64,000 nt of DNA from Luteibacter jiangsuensis (GTDB taxonomy: Bacteria; Pseudomonadota; Gammaproteobacteria; Xanthomonadales; Rhodanobacteraceae), in NCBI RefSeq assembly GCF_030812295.1, contig NZ_JAUSSK010000005.1, positions 434,001 through 498,000 of the forward strand, read 5' to 3'. The position numbers and the translations under genes were made by a program. Below are positions 28,901 through 35,618 of the stretch, piece by piece. The number at the start of each line of letters is the position of its first letter. Within the stretch, counting starts at the first letter, position 1. The notes under the pieces are model-generated. The model was not told the DNA's origin. It did not search any database and worked only from the letters and a program-made list of their open reading frames with translations.

Positions 28901-31900
28901 CGTAACGACGCTATCCGGTGGTGTCGACGAACTTGCCTATGCGGAGCCAGAGCGGTATCGCAAGGCCGTCTTCATGTTTCTGGTGGAGTTCTGGCGGCAG
29001 CAGGGTGACGATTTCTATCGGCAGCTCACGCGGGATGACATCAACGAGGCCTCGAACTGCTATCGAAAAGCGCTTCGCCTGATCGGGGCGCTTCCCGAAC
29101 AGTTGACGGTGCCCTCCCCTGCGCTCCCCCTGCTGGCGAACGCGAGAGACAGGGACTTCCTCCCGCCGGTCAACGTCGCGGTGACCGACCTTCGCGACCT
29201 GCTGCAAGGCCGACTATTCAATATCCGCCACGGGCTGACCATCGACGGCAAGTGGATGGATCTCGACCTGTACGCGAGCGCCGACGATGCCGACTCGCTG
29301 GGTAACTGGCGTACGGGCATGCTGTCGGGAACACGACGCATCCCACGAATCCATGTTCCCGCCTACCGGTTCAAGCATGTCCTTCCGGTTGCCAAGGAAG
29401 CCGTGACGCAACTGATCGACATGGGAAGGCAGGTCTTCCACAACTACGAGGAAGAGTACAACGCCGGCCTGGGTGTGTTGCAGCAGGCCAATCTCATCAA
29501 GCTCTCCGACTTCACCCTGAAACTGCAGACCGAGGCACTGGCCAGTGCTCGCGCGACACGGGAGACATTGTTGGCGAGCAGGGTAGTGACAGAGCAGCGA
29601 CGTCAATACTATCAGAAGCTTTCGGATCCAGGATGGCTTCCGCAGGAAGTCGCCGCGACGATCTTTGCATGCTTGGCACCCGGAACGAAGCTTATGTCCA
29701 TTCCTTTCGGCATGACCGGCGCCGGCATCAGTATGCTGCCGAACATATTTGGCATGGCCGTAGGTGGTCACGAAGGTAAGGCTTTACCAACTGAATTCGC
29801 ATCGCAGATGAATCTCGCGGCGGATATCATGACCATGGCGAAGGACGAATTGCGGTACAACGCCGACATCCAGTATCGGGCGATGGACTGGCAGTTCAAT
29901 ATCGACCAGGCGACCGGCGACATCGAGGTGATCGATCGCCAGATCGAAGAGCAAGACATCCTGATCCGGTCCGCCTCGCTCGCCCTGGAGGAAGTCAGGG
30001 CGCGGCAGGCCCTCATGAGGGAGGAATACACCTTCATGACCACCGGCTTCGCCATCGGCCCGACCTATGTCTGGATGATCGCGCATCTGTCCGACATCTA
30101 CGCGGCAGCTTATGACGCCGTCGTCTCGCTTTGCCTCGCGGCACAGGATGGCTGGCGATACGAGACCGGGGAATTCCTGACCCAGTTCGTCAAACCGGGG
30201 GCATGGATGGACAACTGGCGGGGCATGCTCGCCGGGGATGCCTTGCAGCGCGACCTCCTGGAGATGGAGGCCGCCTATCTCCGCCGTCACGAGCGGCGCA
30301 TGCATATCCGCAAGGTCGTCTCACTCGTGGAGATCAACAAGATGGACGCCGCTGCCTTGTGCGATGAAATCGACAAGGCGCAAGCCGTCGCGTTCGACCT
30401 TCCTTCCGCACTCTATGACGCTGACTTCCCGGGTCATTACCTCCGCCAGATCGTCAATGTGTCCGTCACCTTCAAGCTGGCTTCGTCCCATGAGATGCGG
30501 AGTATCGCCGCCGTACTGACCCAGACGCGTAACGCGCTCCTCACGACGCCGACGATCGAAGGGGCCACGTATATCTATGACAACAGCCACCCGGAACACA
30601 ACTCGGTCTTGCTCAACCTCAGGCAGGAACAGAAGGTGGCGGTATCGACGACGAAACCGATCATCGATATCGATGGCTACAGCAGCCTGTTCAGCCTGGT
30701 GTTCGGCGATGACCGCTACTTGCCGTTCGAAGGCACGGGTGCGATTTCCCGATGGACACTGTCCTTCCCTGGTGACAAGGCGACTTTGCTGGCCTGCCTG
30801 AAGTCGGGTGAAAGGTGGCTGCTGGAGGACATCCTGATCACGGTCGATTACACCGCTGCCGATGGAGGCGAAACGTTCGCGCAGGAGATAAAGACGCTTA
30901 GGACGGCATCGATCATCGAGGCGACCCCGGCCGCGCCACCGCCAGCGTTGGGCGACGGCGAGGCATCGACTCCGGCCGCAACGGGATTTTCCGCCCCAAG
31001 CGTCGTCGTCGGCAGCAACGGTCCATGTATCGCCATCCCGCCTCACCCGTCGCTGCCGGCACGCACGCAGGTCGCGGCGACATTTAAGGATGGTAGTGGG
31101 TCGACCAAGAAGACGGCACCGCAGCTTTGGGATGGGAAAGGACTTAGTGTGCCCATTGCCCAGTCAGTGCTTGCCGCCAACGCAGGGAAACTTCTTATTG
31201 CCGGATATGAAGTCGAGGCGGCGGGAATATCGTCCGCGTCCGATTCCACATCCGTCGCCATCCCAGCCACCGACGATCCCGGCGGCCCTGTATACCCCGC
31301 ACCCGTAATCCCGGAAGTTCGCGCGAACCTTGCCCTCGACCGGCGCGACGCTCCCCATGGTGCCAGCGTCACCGTGGCACCATGGGCATACATCCAGAAA
31401 GATCAGCGCATCTGGCTCCGCTGCCTGGGAACCAAAGCCGACGGCAGCCACCACGATCTCGATCTGCGCGTGCCGCCGGCTGGCGTGACGGATGAGGAAG
31501 TCAGCAAGGGTCTCAACGTCACCATTCCACTGAGCTATCTCGACGAACTGGGCGACTACGGGCAGATGAGGATCGTGCTGAAGGCCTCGCTCGATGGAAG
31601 CGACACGGAGAGCAGGGCCGCGACTTTCCCCGAACTCACCGTCGATCTTCCCCAGTGCAGTACGGCTACCGTTATCTCGGATGCATGGGCAAGACGCGAG
31701 TTCGCGCTCGAGCCATCGCTGGAATCGAATTTCGGGTTCGTCGCCACATCGAGCGATGTAGGCCCGATTGAACTCGCTTTCGAGCAGGGCAGCTGGGTGT
31801 TGAACATTCCTGCTGTCGACGGTTCTGGAAAGGAACACCGCGTCATTCTCGACGCTGGCCGTTGGCCGTTCTCGCGCGACGGCGGTGGCGCCCCGGCTCG

Positions 31901-32528
31901 TCGCATCGGCAGCTACAGACCGTCCAAAGATGGCGACGCAGACAAGAGCGCCCGATTCGCCGCGCGATACCTTGCGACGCAAAACACCCACCTCCCACCC
32001 GGAAAGTACACGGGAAAGGCGATGATTCATCTCATCGGCTGGCAGAAACCCACCGTCAGGGAGTCCCTCATGGTGGAGGTGGAGGTAGAAGTGACACAGG
32101 ACACGCCTCTCGCCGAAACGACGGCTGCGGCTCCGGCCGCGACACCACCGACCGCACCTGAGACGGCGCAACCGGCAGCCCGTGACGGATATCCGCCACC
32201 ACGCATTGAATACGACAACGGGACCGTATACACGATCATTCCAGCCAACCCGGCTTTCGTGCCGGGCGATATGGTCAATATCGCATGGAAGGATGAGCTG
32301 AAGGGGGGGCTATTCATGGCAGGAAATCTTTTGGATCTTCAGCCAGACGGTTTGAAATATAAGATATGGGCGGAAAACTGGGCAGCCGCGACAAGAGATT
32401 GCGCGGACACATACGCGCTCGTTACCTATACCGTTATTCATGGCGAACTGAGAACCAATTCCCCCGCGCTACGCGTCAAGCTGACGGCTTCCGGTCAGGC
32501 CGGCGGCGTGGTCCCCGTGGCCGTATAA
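22917..32528 (+). CDS. Giant Tc-toxin subunit A-like protein with C-terminal beta modules
   Basis: A 3203-residue protein laid out like the A subunit of Tc (toxin complex) ABC toxins, which assembles a pentameric translocation channel. Residues about 1-300 resemble the VRP1/SpvA-like region (Y-V-H-E-L-F-Q-L-A, R-R-P-D-I-G). About 900-1120 resemble the TcA 'neuraminidase-like' N region (Y-H-D-G, Q-Y-Y-W-R). About 1870-2060 carry R-L-N-T-L-L-G, G-L-Y-F-W-E-L-F-F-H-x-P-M-L-V-A-W and R-Q-L-T-R-D-x-I-N-E-A. About 2150-2410 are the helical pore-forming region, with a hydrophobic L-P-N-I-F-G-M-A-V-G-G tip near 2275. About 2413-2662 are the TcB-binding domain (V-K-P-G-A-W, R-Y-L-P-F-E-G-T-G-A). Canonical TcA ends there; this one adds about 540 residues in roughly four beta-rich modules joined by Pro/Ala-rich linkers. 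The ATG at 22917 follows AAGGAAG. No TcB/TcC gene is present. DNA coding for residues about 1365-1620 is clearly lower in GC. Confidence 0.88.
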   Translation: MSNQTLSGANAANYLTLFTWPKAVQPGALNDNTNPLAYVHELFQLAMKLEAGADASRARPLGLRRPDIGDMPMDERSLKQTFPSLRFAIDCLEDTVRKSEFAPSSTIHETIASSVFPASLPFHFAWEQVKAVLRHRKLFIWDIVRKSDADYPNFTFGNVTSTSLRAAMTLSSGFAPELRALLTANPSKAADSTTWIATTAGDNTTPTIGDLAVADRFRRRLGLSRKQLRQMLAVYQPGKATEKGIVDRQPAVTRSAHVSKSDAPVSSADFGAAFINDGGEALYLRYEDDDESNPLRIEGLTNGHVDRILRILRLHHATKLSFSDIDILVTTALRAEGQSKGLHLTDTTLRALGLFQHLREKYSVTASQFASFIGDIPSSASGRERAFYDTLFNPSGIEPRSDSESVFTIDGTTFDPASDGRPDAIAVRQLSQAFRADEATVRWALACVVEAQALSAPTRSLAVVSACYRLIALPRAVGLKPSEAPMLVAALDRENPSVLRQLAGVPSLDAAVTTSTDALDVIAIVMNAAEWATKHKHRIDALCLPLFIPSPSQPTEPWITATNDAIAALEPVKGERADDDDIVAAAIQQGLQLKDSALSLPLLKWTNRTPESFAATLRALALSKEVVLTSEGTKDVRACLGPDDLRIWSDLERHAAIAKLFGLSVAALSAMVDHPARFNLASAHGNAIRSLDFTTLYQVSRYADWLATMPAGSNEDDAIDYFRQVHERRTLGSKESAAMLAGLTGWQQSEIETIARRIDSKNIPDTVEDLRDVDFTMRLHELAIASELSVDALFDINELKVATTYAAFEKAAAALLAACSGQDALAVEGSHGEAWRDALVAWMLEQESTDFDVDALSDQVLLDVMVGREPTTSRVASTIASLQTYIHRMLAGLEPGHEGSAAITQDVRDTWNASQSQYGRWRLLRQLRNYPENRLDPTSRSRKTKAFADLESLLAQGKFSGDDIGTAILAYMTAAEATSNVQPLTAYHDGVDPLNDTYHFIGKSNVSPPQYYWRTLDMSMRDADDASSMLGFTAWEEISVPLTGVIATTPLPPRDTSAPAGVPTSTAKAMGEDLRSGIDTIRPVVVDGRRYVVWVERDTTGVPMGKNQKTSPYFGLRVCYCYRQLDGLWGPPNVLISLDGLDSDGNFRGDTPKVDAETFPVVDANESATGNAWLKTRKFAPGLIVMVNAKGDRKDDPWFTVLLVRANKWWHTGTQTWNRDSDYFIASRDMLLLEEKQLDRSTGTTATGDAWRKVENALVADWTTLFMDPRVVQHQYIGKLMTIVEQDAQKAQYAIVDSAAAARLAQRCKLDVAKLGTGMLKATMPENRDFIELVAGFDGTWKYDGTNAAVGATHVPVSSGTSNQLTFVGVAKSPYEGKKYGVKATADLRNVINDDDEVEIHLSLEALDSTYADIETIWVAEDLGELGDGAVDRRLVFSTGTEPLEPTARQKRDLAKNVLSATFIWHGKSARLTGSSRVSMIRNPLPTSQCFTGMLLHSDQDACEITVIVGTSDVSGYAESLNGDLSLRWIDNTIGDRCALLHIDCVTDANSAISNKILLSDEKPYKVRFPLTALLSDPERIELEIQGLEAMTAACLPRQRVTLKRQDQESSTIRSGESLTSPLTQPTYGTARLVLRGGISEAGKITLSSEDLSVLTRLGLDALPGFAKNNPTEFAKFRTRLVTDARPGDDILFEKPTITRTKWSNYYITDHSKVDNSVSTVAGRRVKHEIGVFDTGGMTIPTDIDFRKVIELKHHFPDTYMRFMASTMGKDDIVTQATVTLNGQNLSRALIARFPVNQEVEEYVFHLDVHVDDSTEPLGKLVRTYKLKARGGDAATADDMVPSTRLIQNAYQVHYLDMTEANRVTRWYSRKLSVNAIRLNTLLGMRFAALAMQSTHRLIDWDTQNLTEPRMETGDKPDRLDFRSANGLYFWELFFHVPMLVAWKLRATRQYDQAFDWCTRHLFDPFDSAGDSTAFRPPFWQNRPLAELGPALAHGVTTLSGGVDELAYAEPERYRKAVFMFLVEFWRQQGDDFYRQLTRDDINEASNCYRKALRLIGALPEQLTVPSPALPLLANARDRDFLPPVNVAVTDLRDLLQGRLFNIRHGLTIDGKWMDLDLYASADDADSLGNWRTGMLSGTRRIPRIHVPAYRFKHVLPVAKEAVTQLIDMGRQVFHNYEEEYNAGLGVLQQANLIKLSDFTLKLQTEALASARATRETLLASRVVTEQRRQYYQKLSDPGWLPQEVAATIFACLAPGTKLMSIPFGMTGAGISMLPNIFGMAVGGHEGKALPTEFASQMNLAADIMTMAKDELRYNADIQYRAMDWQFNIDQATGDIEVIDRQIEEQDILIRSASLALEEVRARQALMREEYTFMTTGFAIGPTYVWMIAHLSDIYAAAYDAVVSLCLAAQDGWRYETGEFLTQFVKPGAWMDNWRGMLAGDALQRDLLEMEAAYLRRHERRMHIRKVVSLVEINKMDAAALCDEIDKAQAVAFDLPSALYDADFPGHYLRQIVNVSVTFKLASSHEMRSIAAVLTQTRNALLTTPTIEGATYIYDNSHPEHNSVLLNLRQEQKVAVSTTKPIIDIDGYSSLFSLVFGDDRYLPFEGTGAISRWTLSFPGDKATLLACLKSGERWLLEDILITVDYTAADGGETFAQEIKTLRTASIIEATPAAPPPALGDGEASTPAATGFSAPSVVVGSNGPCIAIPPHPSLPARTQVAATFKDGSGSTKKTAPQLWDGKGLSVPIAQSVLAANAGKLLIAGYEVEAAGISSASDSTSVAIPATDDPGGPVYPAPVIPEVRANLALDRRDAPHGASVTVAPWAYIQKDQRIWLRCLGTKADGSHHDLDLRVPPAGVTDEEVSKGLNVTIPLSYLDELGDYGQMRIVLKASLDGSDTESRAATFPELTVDLPQCSTATVISDAWARREFALEPSLESNFGFVATSSDVGPIELAFEQGSWVLNIPAVDGSGKEHRVILDAGRWPFSRDGGGAPARRIGSYRPSKDGDADKSARFAARYLATQNTHLPPGKYTGKAMIHLIGWQKPTVRESLMVEVEVEVTQDTPLAETTAAAPAATPPTAPETAQPAARDGYPPPRIEYDNGTVYTIIPANPAFVPGDMVNIAWKDELKGGLFMAGNLLDLQPDGLKYKIWAENWAAATRDCADTYALVTYTVIHGELRTNSPALRVKLTASGQAGGVVPVAV

Positions 32529-32541
32529 CCGGGCTCGGGCA

Positions 32542-32590
32542 CGCCAATCCCGGTCCCGATACCAAGGTGACCACGAGATCGGGATTGGCG
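32542..32590 (+). terminator. Inverted repeat after the Tc-like gene
   Basis: Arms CGCCAATCCCGGTC (32542-32555) and GATCGGGATTGGCG (32577-32590) pair over 14 bases with one mismatch around a 21-base loop. It begins 14 bases after the stop codon. It has no T-run, so it may stop transcription or stabilise the mRNA end. Confidence 0.5.
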
Positions 32591-32660
32591 GTGGTAGCCC
32601 TGTCGGTGCTTTCATGGTGTAACCAGGAGGGTTGCCGCATTCTCCCGAAAGCGGACCTCC

Positions 32661-32687
32661 TAAAGTTTCGCAAGATTCCGCCGATGT
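32661..32687 (+). promoter_or_regulatory. Candidate sigma-28 (FliA) promoter of the fliK-like operon
   Basis: TAAA, exactly 15 bases, then GCCGATGT: a perfect -35 box and a near-perfect -10 box against TAAA-N15-GCCGATAA. It ends 54 bases before the fliK-like start codon, so the leader would be about 45 bases. Confidence 0.78.
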
Positions 32688-32741
32688 CCTGACTTACAGG
32701 AGCGTGCCCATTCGGGACGCCGGACGCCGGGAGGACATCCC

Positions 32742-33899
32742 TTGATCATCCAGCCAACCAGTCTCGCTGCCCAGTTGTGGGCGGGCGCGGCCGCGGGTAC
32801 GACCGCCGCCGCGGATAGCTGGCGGGTCGGCGCCCTGCTGTCGGCTCGGGTGATGGGCCAGAACGAGTTGGGCAAGCTGCTCCTGGAGATCGGCGGGTTG
32901 ACCGTGGAGGCTGATACGGCCGGTACGCAACTACCCCAGCAATTCCAGGTACGCGTCCTTACCCAGGGCGCGCAACCCCAGCTCGAGGTGGTTCTCGGCA
33001 ACACCGACGAGCGTGTCGCCATGCAAGGCCTGCGCGAACGCCTGCCACAACAGAACGGTTACGCCCCCCTACTGGGCATACTCGCCGCCCTCGCTCGCCG
33101 ACCAATCGCCCGGGCGTTGCCCGCCCCCCTGCGAGCCGCCCTCGCCACCCTCGAAGCGGCGATAAACAAGCCCGCCGATGTCAGTTCGCCCCTGGGCATG
33201 AAGGAAGCCATCGCCAAGAGCGGAACCTTCCTCGAGGCCCATCTCGCCGAACCCAGAAGAGAGACACCGGCGGCCGACGATTTCAAGGCCGCCCTGCTCG
33301 CCCTGCGCCGCACGCTGGCTGAGATTCCGGCCGGCCGGCCGGGAGCCCCGACACTGTCACGACCGCTCAGCGATACGCCCCCTCCGCTGGCTCAGCGCTC
33401 GCTGGTGGCCCAGCCGCGTGCCGCCGAGCTGGCGGTGACGGAAGATGACGTCGACGGACTGGTCAACCAGCTGCGCAGCGATACGCGAGCGGCGCTCTCG
33501 CGTGTCGAAATCGCCCAACTCGAGTCGCATCCACATACCGGCCTGTGGATGATCGAGGTCCCCGTCGCGGGCGTCCGTGGCTACGACGTGCTTCAGTTGC
33601 GTATCGAGGAAGGCGAGACCGCTCCCGGCGAACAAGAGGGCCCGTGGACGGTCGGTTTCGCCATCGACCCTCCGTCACTCGGTGCCGTGCAGGGTGAGAT
33701 ACAGCTACGCACCCCGCGTGTAGCGGTCCGCCTGTGGGCCCAGCACGTGGAGACCGTCAGCCGTCTCGAAAACGAATTCATGTCGTTGCGCCGACTGCTC
33801 GAGAAAAGTGGACTCGTGCTCGACCATTTCACCTGCATGCACGGTCTGCCCGCATCGACCAGCGCCTATAGCGCTGTATTACTGGAAGCGCGCGCATGA
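32742..33899 (+). CDS. Flagellar hook-length control FliK-like protein
   Basis: A 385-residue protein with a variable, Ala/Pro-rich N-terminal two-thirds and a C-terminal domain (residues about 240-375) resembling the FliK hook-length-control fold. Conserved-looking features are the W-M-I-E-V-P, G-E-I-Q-L-R-T-P-R-V-A-V-R-L-W-A and L-E-N-E-F-M-S-L-R-R-L-L-E-K-S-G-L segments. The start is a TTG at 32742 backed by a strong GGAGG seven bases upstream. It overlaps the FlhB-tail-like gene by 4 bases. The upstream sigma-28-type promoter supports a flagellar role. It is away from the main hook-basal-body genes, so I leave the symbol blank; it may be a second FliK-like protein. Confidence 0.75.
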   Translation: MIIQPTSLAAQLWAGAAAGTTAAADSWRVGALLSARVMGQNELGKLLLEIGGLTVEADTAGTQLPQQFQVRVLTQGAQPQLEVVLGNTDERVAMQGLRERLPQQNGYAPLLGILAALARRPIARALPAPLRAALATLEAAINKPADVSSPLGMKEAIAKSGTFLEAHLAEPRRETPAADDFKAALLALRRTLAEIPAGRPGAPTLSRPLSDTPPPLAQRSLVAQPRAAELAVTEDDVDGLVNQLRSDTRAALSRVEIAQLESHPHTGLWMIEVPVAGVRGYDVLQLRIEEGETAPGEQEGPWTVGFAIDPPSLGAVQGEIQLRTPRVAVRLWAQHVETVSRLENEFMSLRRLLEKSGLVLDHFTCMHGLPASTSAYSAVLLEARA

Positions 33900-34159
33900 G
33901 CCAGCCGCCGCCCTCGCCTCGCCGTAGCGTCACGCTGCGCCTTGCATCGCCGACCAGCAGCGGGACGAGCCAGCGCGTGGATGCGGATGCCGTGAAGGCG
34001 ATGCTGGAGCGTGCGCAGGCACTGGGACTGGCGCCGCAACTCGACCCGCAGATAGCCACGCTGCTCGCGGCGGTGCGTCTGCGCGACGATGTGCCACCGG
34101 AGTTGTATGCGGCCCTGGCGGCTGTGGTCGGGACGTTGTTGGCCGCGACGGACGAATAG
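33896..34159 (+). CDS. Stand-alone FlhB cytoplasmic-domain-like protein
   Basis: An 87-residue protein matching the C-terminal cytoplasmic tail of FlhB/YscU export switch proteins. The pattern A-x-x-L-G-L-x-x-x-L-D-P-x-I-A-x-L-L, then L-R-D-D-V-P-P-E-L-Y-A-A-L-A-A-V-V-G, fits the FlhB end (D-P-E-L-A-x-L-L ... I-P-P-E-L-Y-x-A-V-A-E-V). It lacks the membrane part and the N-P-T-H self-cleavage loop. It overlaps the FliK-like gene by ATGA. FliK and FlhB tails act together in the export specificity switch, so this pair probably modulates flagellar export. Confidence 0.78.
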   Translation: MSQPPPSPRRSVTLRLASPTSSGTSQRVDADAVKAMLERAQALGLAPQLDPQIATLLAAVRLRDDVPPELYAALAAVVGTLLAATDE

Positions 34160-34174
34160 GTTTTCGCGCGCCGT

Positions 34175-34262
34175 ATCGCCGACAGGGCCGGCTCCCACAA
34201 GAGCAGCCCCCGGCCTTTGTCGGACATGAGCTTGCCTGGTGGGAGCCGACCCTGTCGGCGAT
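34175..34262. repeat. Inverted pair of REP-type palindromes
   Basis: Units 34175-34198 and 34239-34262 face each other. They differ from exact reverse complements by one position within the inner stem. The spacer is unlike the core of the 6741 copy. The pair fills the gap between the flhB-like gene and the convergent murD2. Confidence 0.88.
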
Positions 34263-34265
34263 CGG

Positions 34266-35618
34266 CTAGCCGACGCCGAGACCTTGGATGCTCGCCGTGC
34301 CCGGCTCGAAACCCGCCAGCTCCGCGAAGTACCGCCCACGCTCAGTGTAGTCACGAAACTGATCGAAGCTCGGCGCGCCCGGCGACAGCAATACGCAGCC
34401 TTCTCCACCGAGCGACACGCGCGCGGCGGCCACGGCGGCACCGAGGTCAAGGGCGCGGTAGACGTTCGCGATACCGGCCGCCTCCAACGCATCCGCGATG
34501 CGCGGACCGTTGCTTCCCTGGCAGACGATCGCTTCCGGCTCGTGCCCGTGCATCGCCTCGACGAAGGGTGTCCAGTCCAGGCCACGATCGTGGCCACCGA
34601 CGATCAGCGCCGTGCGTTTCGCCCCCACGCTTTCCAGCGCGGCCAGGCTCGCCAGTGGCGTCGTGCTGATGGAGTCGTTGATCCAGGCGAGCCCGTCGCG
34701 CTCACCGAGCGGCTGCAGCCGGTGCGGCAAGGGCACGAAGGTCGACAGCGCGGGCGCAGCGGCATGTGCGTCGTAACCCAGGATCTCCAGCGCGGCCAGC
34801 GCCGCGCAGGCGTTCACCGCGTTGTGCAGCCCAGGAGCGGACACCCGCTCGGCACGAATGACGTCCTCGCCGCCACGCCGAATCCAGCCGTCGGCCACGT
34901 GCCACCCGGCGAGATCACCGAACGTGTGCAATCCCGGATGATCGGCGGCACGCGACAGCAACGTGGGCTGTGCCGCGTTCACAAGCACCCGTTCGGACGC
35001 CGCGAGCAGCTTGAGCTTGTCGTCGACATAGCGCGCGCGTGAACCGTGCCAGTCGAGATGTTCCTCGTACAGGCTGGTCACGACGCCGAGGGACACGCCC
35101 GTGGCCTCGCCGGTCTGGAAACTCGACAGTTCGATGACCCACAGATCGGCGCCAGCTTCGTCGAGCTCGAGCAAGGGCAAGCCGATGTTTCCCGCCAATG
35201 CGGTACGCACGCCCAGCGAACGCGCCAGATGCGCGAGCAAGGCGGACGTCGTGCTCTTGCCCTTGGTGCCGGTGACCGCGATCGTGCGCGCGTCGCCATG
35301 CATCCCGAACCACAACGCCGTACCCGAGGTGAAGCGCGTGCCGCGTGCCTTGGCCTCCAGCAGTTCCGGCTTGTACGCGGAAATGCCGGGAGACTTGATG
35401 ACGACATCGAAGGCAGCCAGCGCATCGGCATCGGGGGCGGTATCGTGCACGCGCACCGAAGGAAACGCCGCTGTTGCCGCATCCATCTCGTCCGCGGCGC
35501 AATAGAGTTCGACCGCCTGCCCCGGCAGGCGTCGCGCCAGCGCATTCAGCGCCGCACGTCCCTCCCGGCCGAATCCCCAGACAGCGACCCGCCGGCCTTC
35601 GAGATCAGCCCAGCGCAT
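34266..35618 (-). CDS. murD2: UDP-MurNAc-L-Ala--L-Glu ligase MurD2
   Basis: A 450-residue Mur-ligase-fold enzyme. Visible are the ATP loop G-T-K-G-K-S-T-T near residue 120, the H-L-D-W-H-G segment, G-L-H-N-A-V-N-A-C-A-A and N-D-S-I-S-T-T-P. Canonical MurD adds D-Glu; the MurD2 form known from Xanthomonas adds L-Glu, and MurL then inverts it. The assignment as MurD2 rests mainly on the 14-base overlap with murL. The ATG at 35618 is chosen inside the murL end. Longer in-frame readings enter murL and are rejected. A canonical murD would be expected in the dcw cluster elsewhere. Confidence 0.88.
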   Translation of the reverse strand: MRWADLEGRRVAVWGFGREGRAALNALARRLPGQAVELYCAADEMDAATAAFPSVRVHDTAPDADALAAFDVVIKSPGISAYKPELLEAKARGTRFTSGTALWFGMHGDARTIAVTGTKGKSTTSALLAHLARSLGVRTALAGNIGLPLLELDEAGADLWVIELSSFQTGEATGVSLGVVTSLYEEHLDWHGSRARYVDDKLKLLAASERVLVNAAQPTLLSRAADHPGLHTFGDLAGWHVADGWIRRGGEDVIRAERVSAPGLHNAVNACAALAALEILGYDAHAAAPALSTFVPLPHRLQPLGERDGLAWINDSISTTPLASLAALESVGAKRTALIVGGHDRGLDWTPFVEAMHGHEPEAIVCQGSNGPRIADALEAAGIANVYRALDLGAAVAAARVSLGGEGCVLLSPGAPSFDQFRDYTERGRYFAELAGFEPGTASIQGLGVG

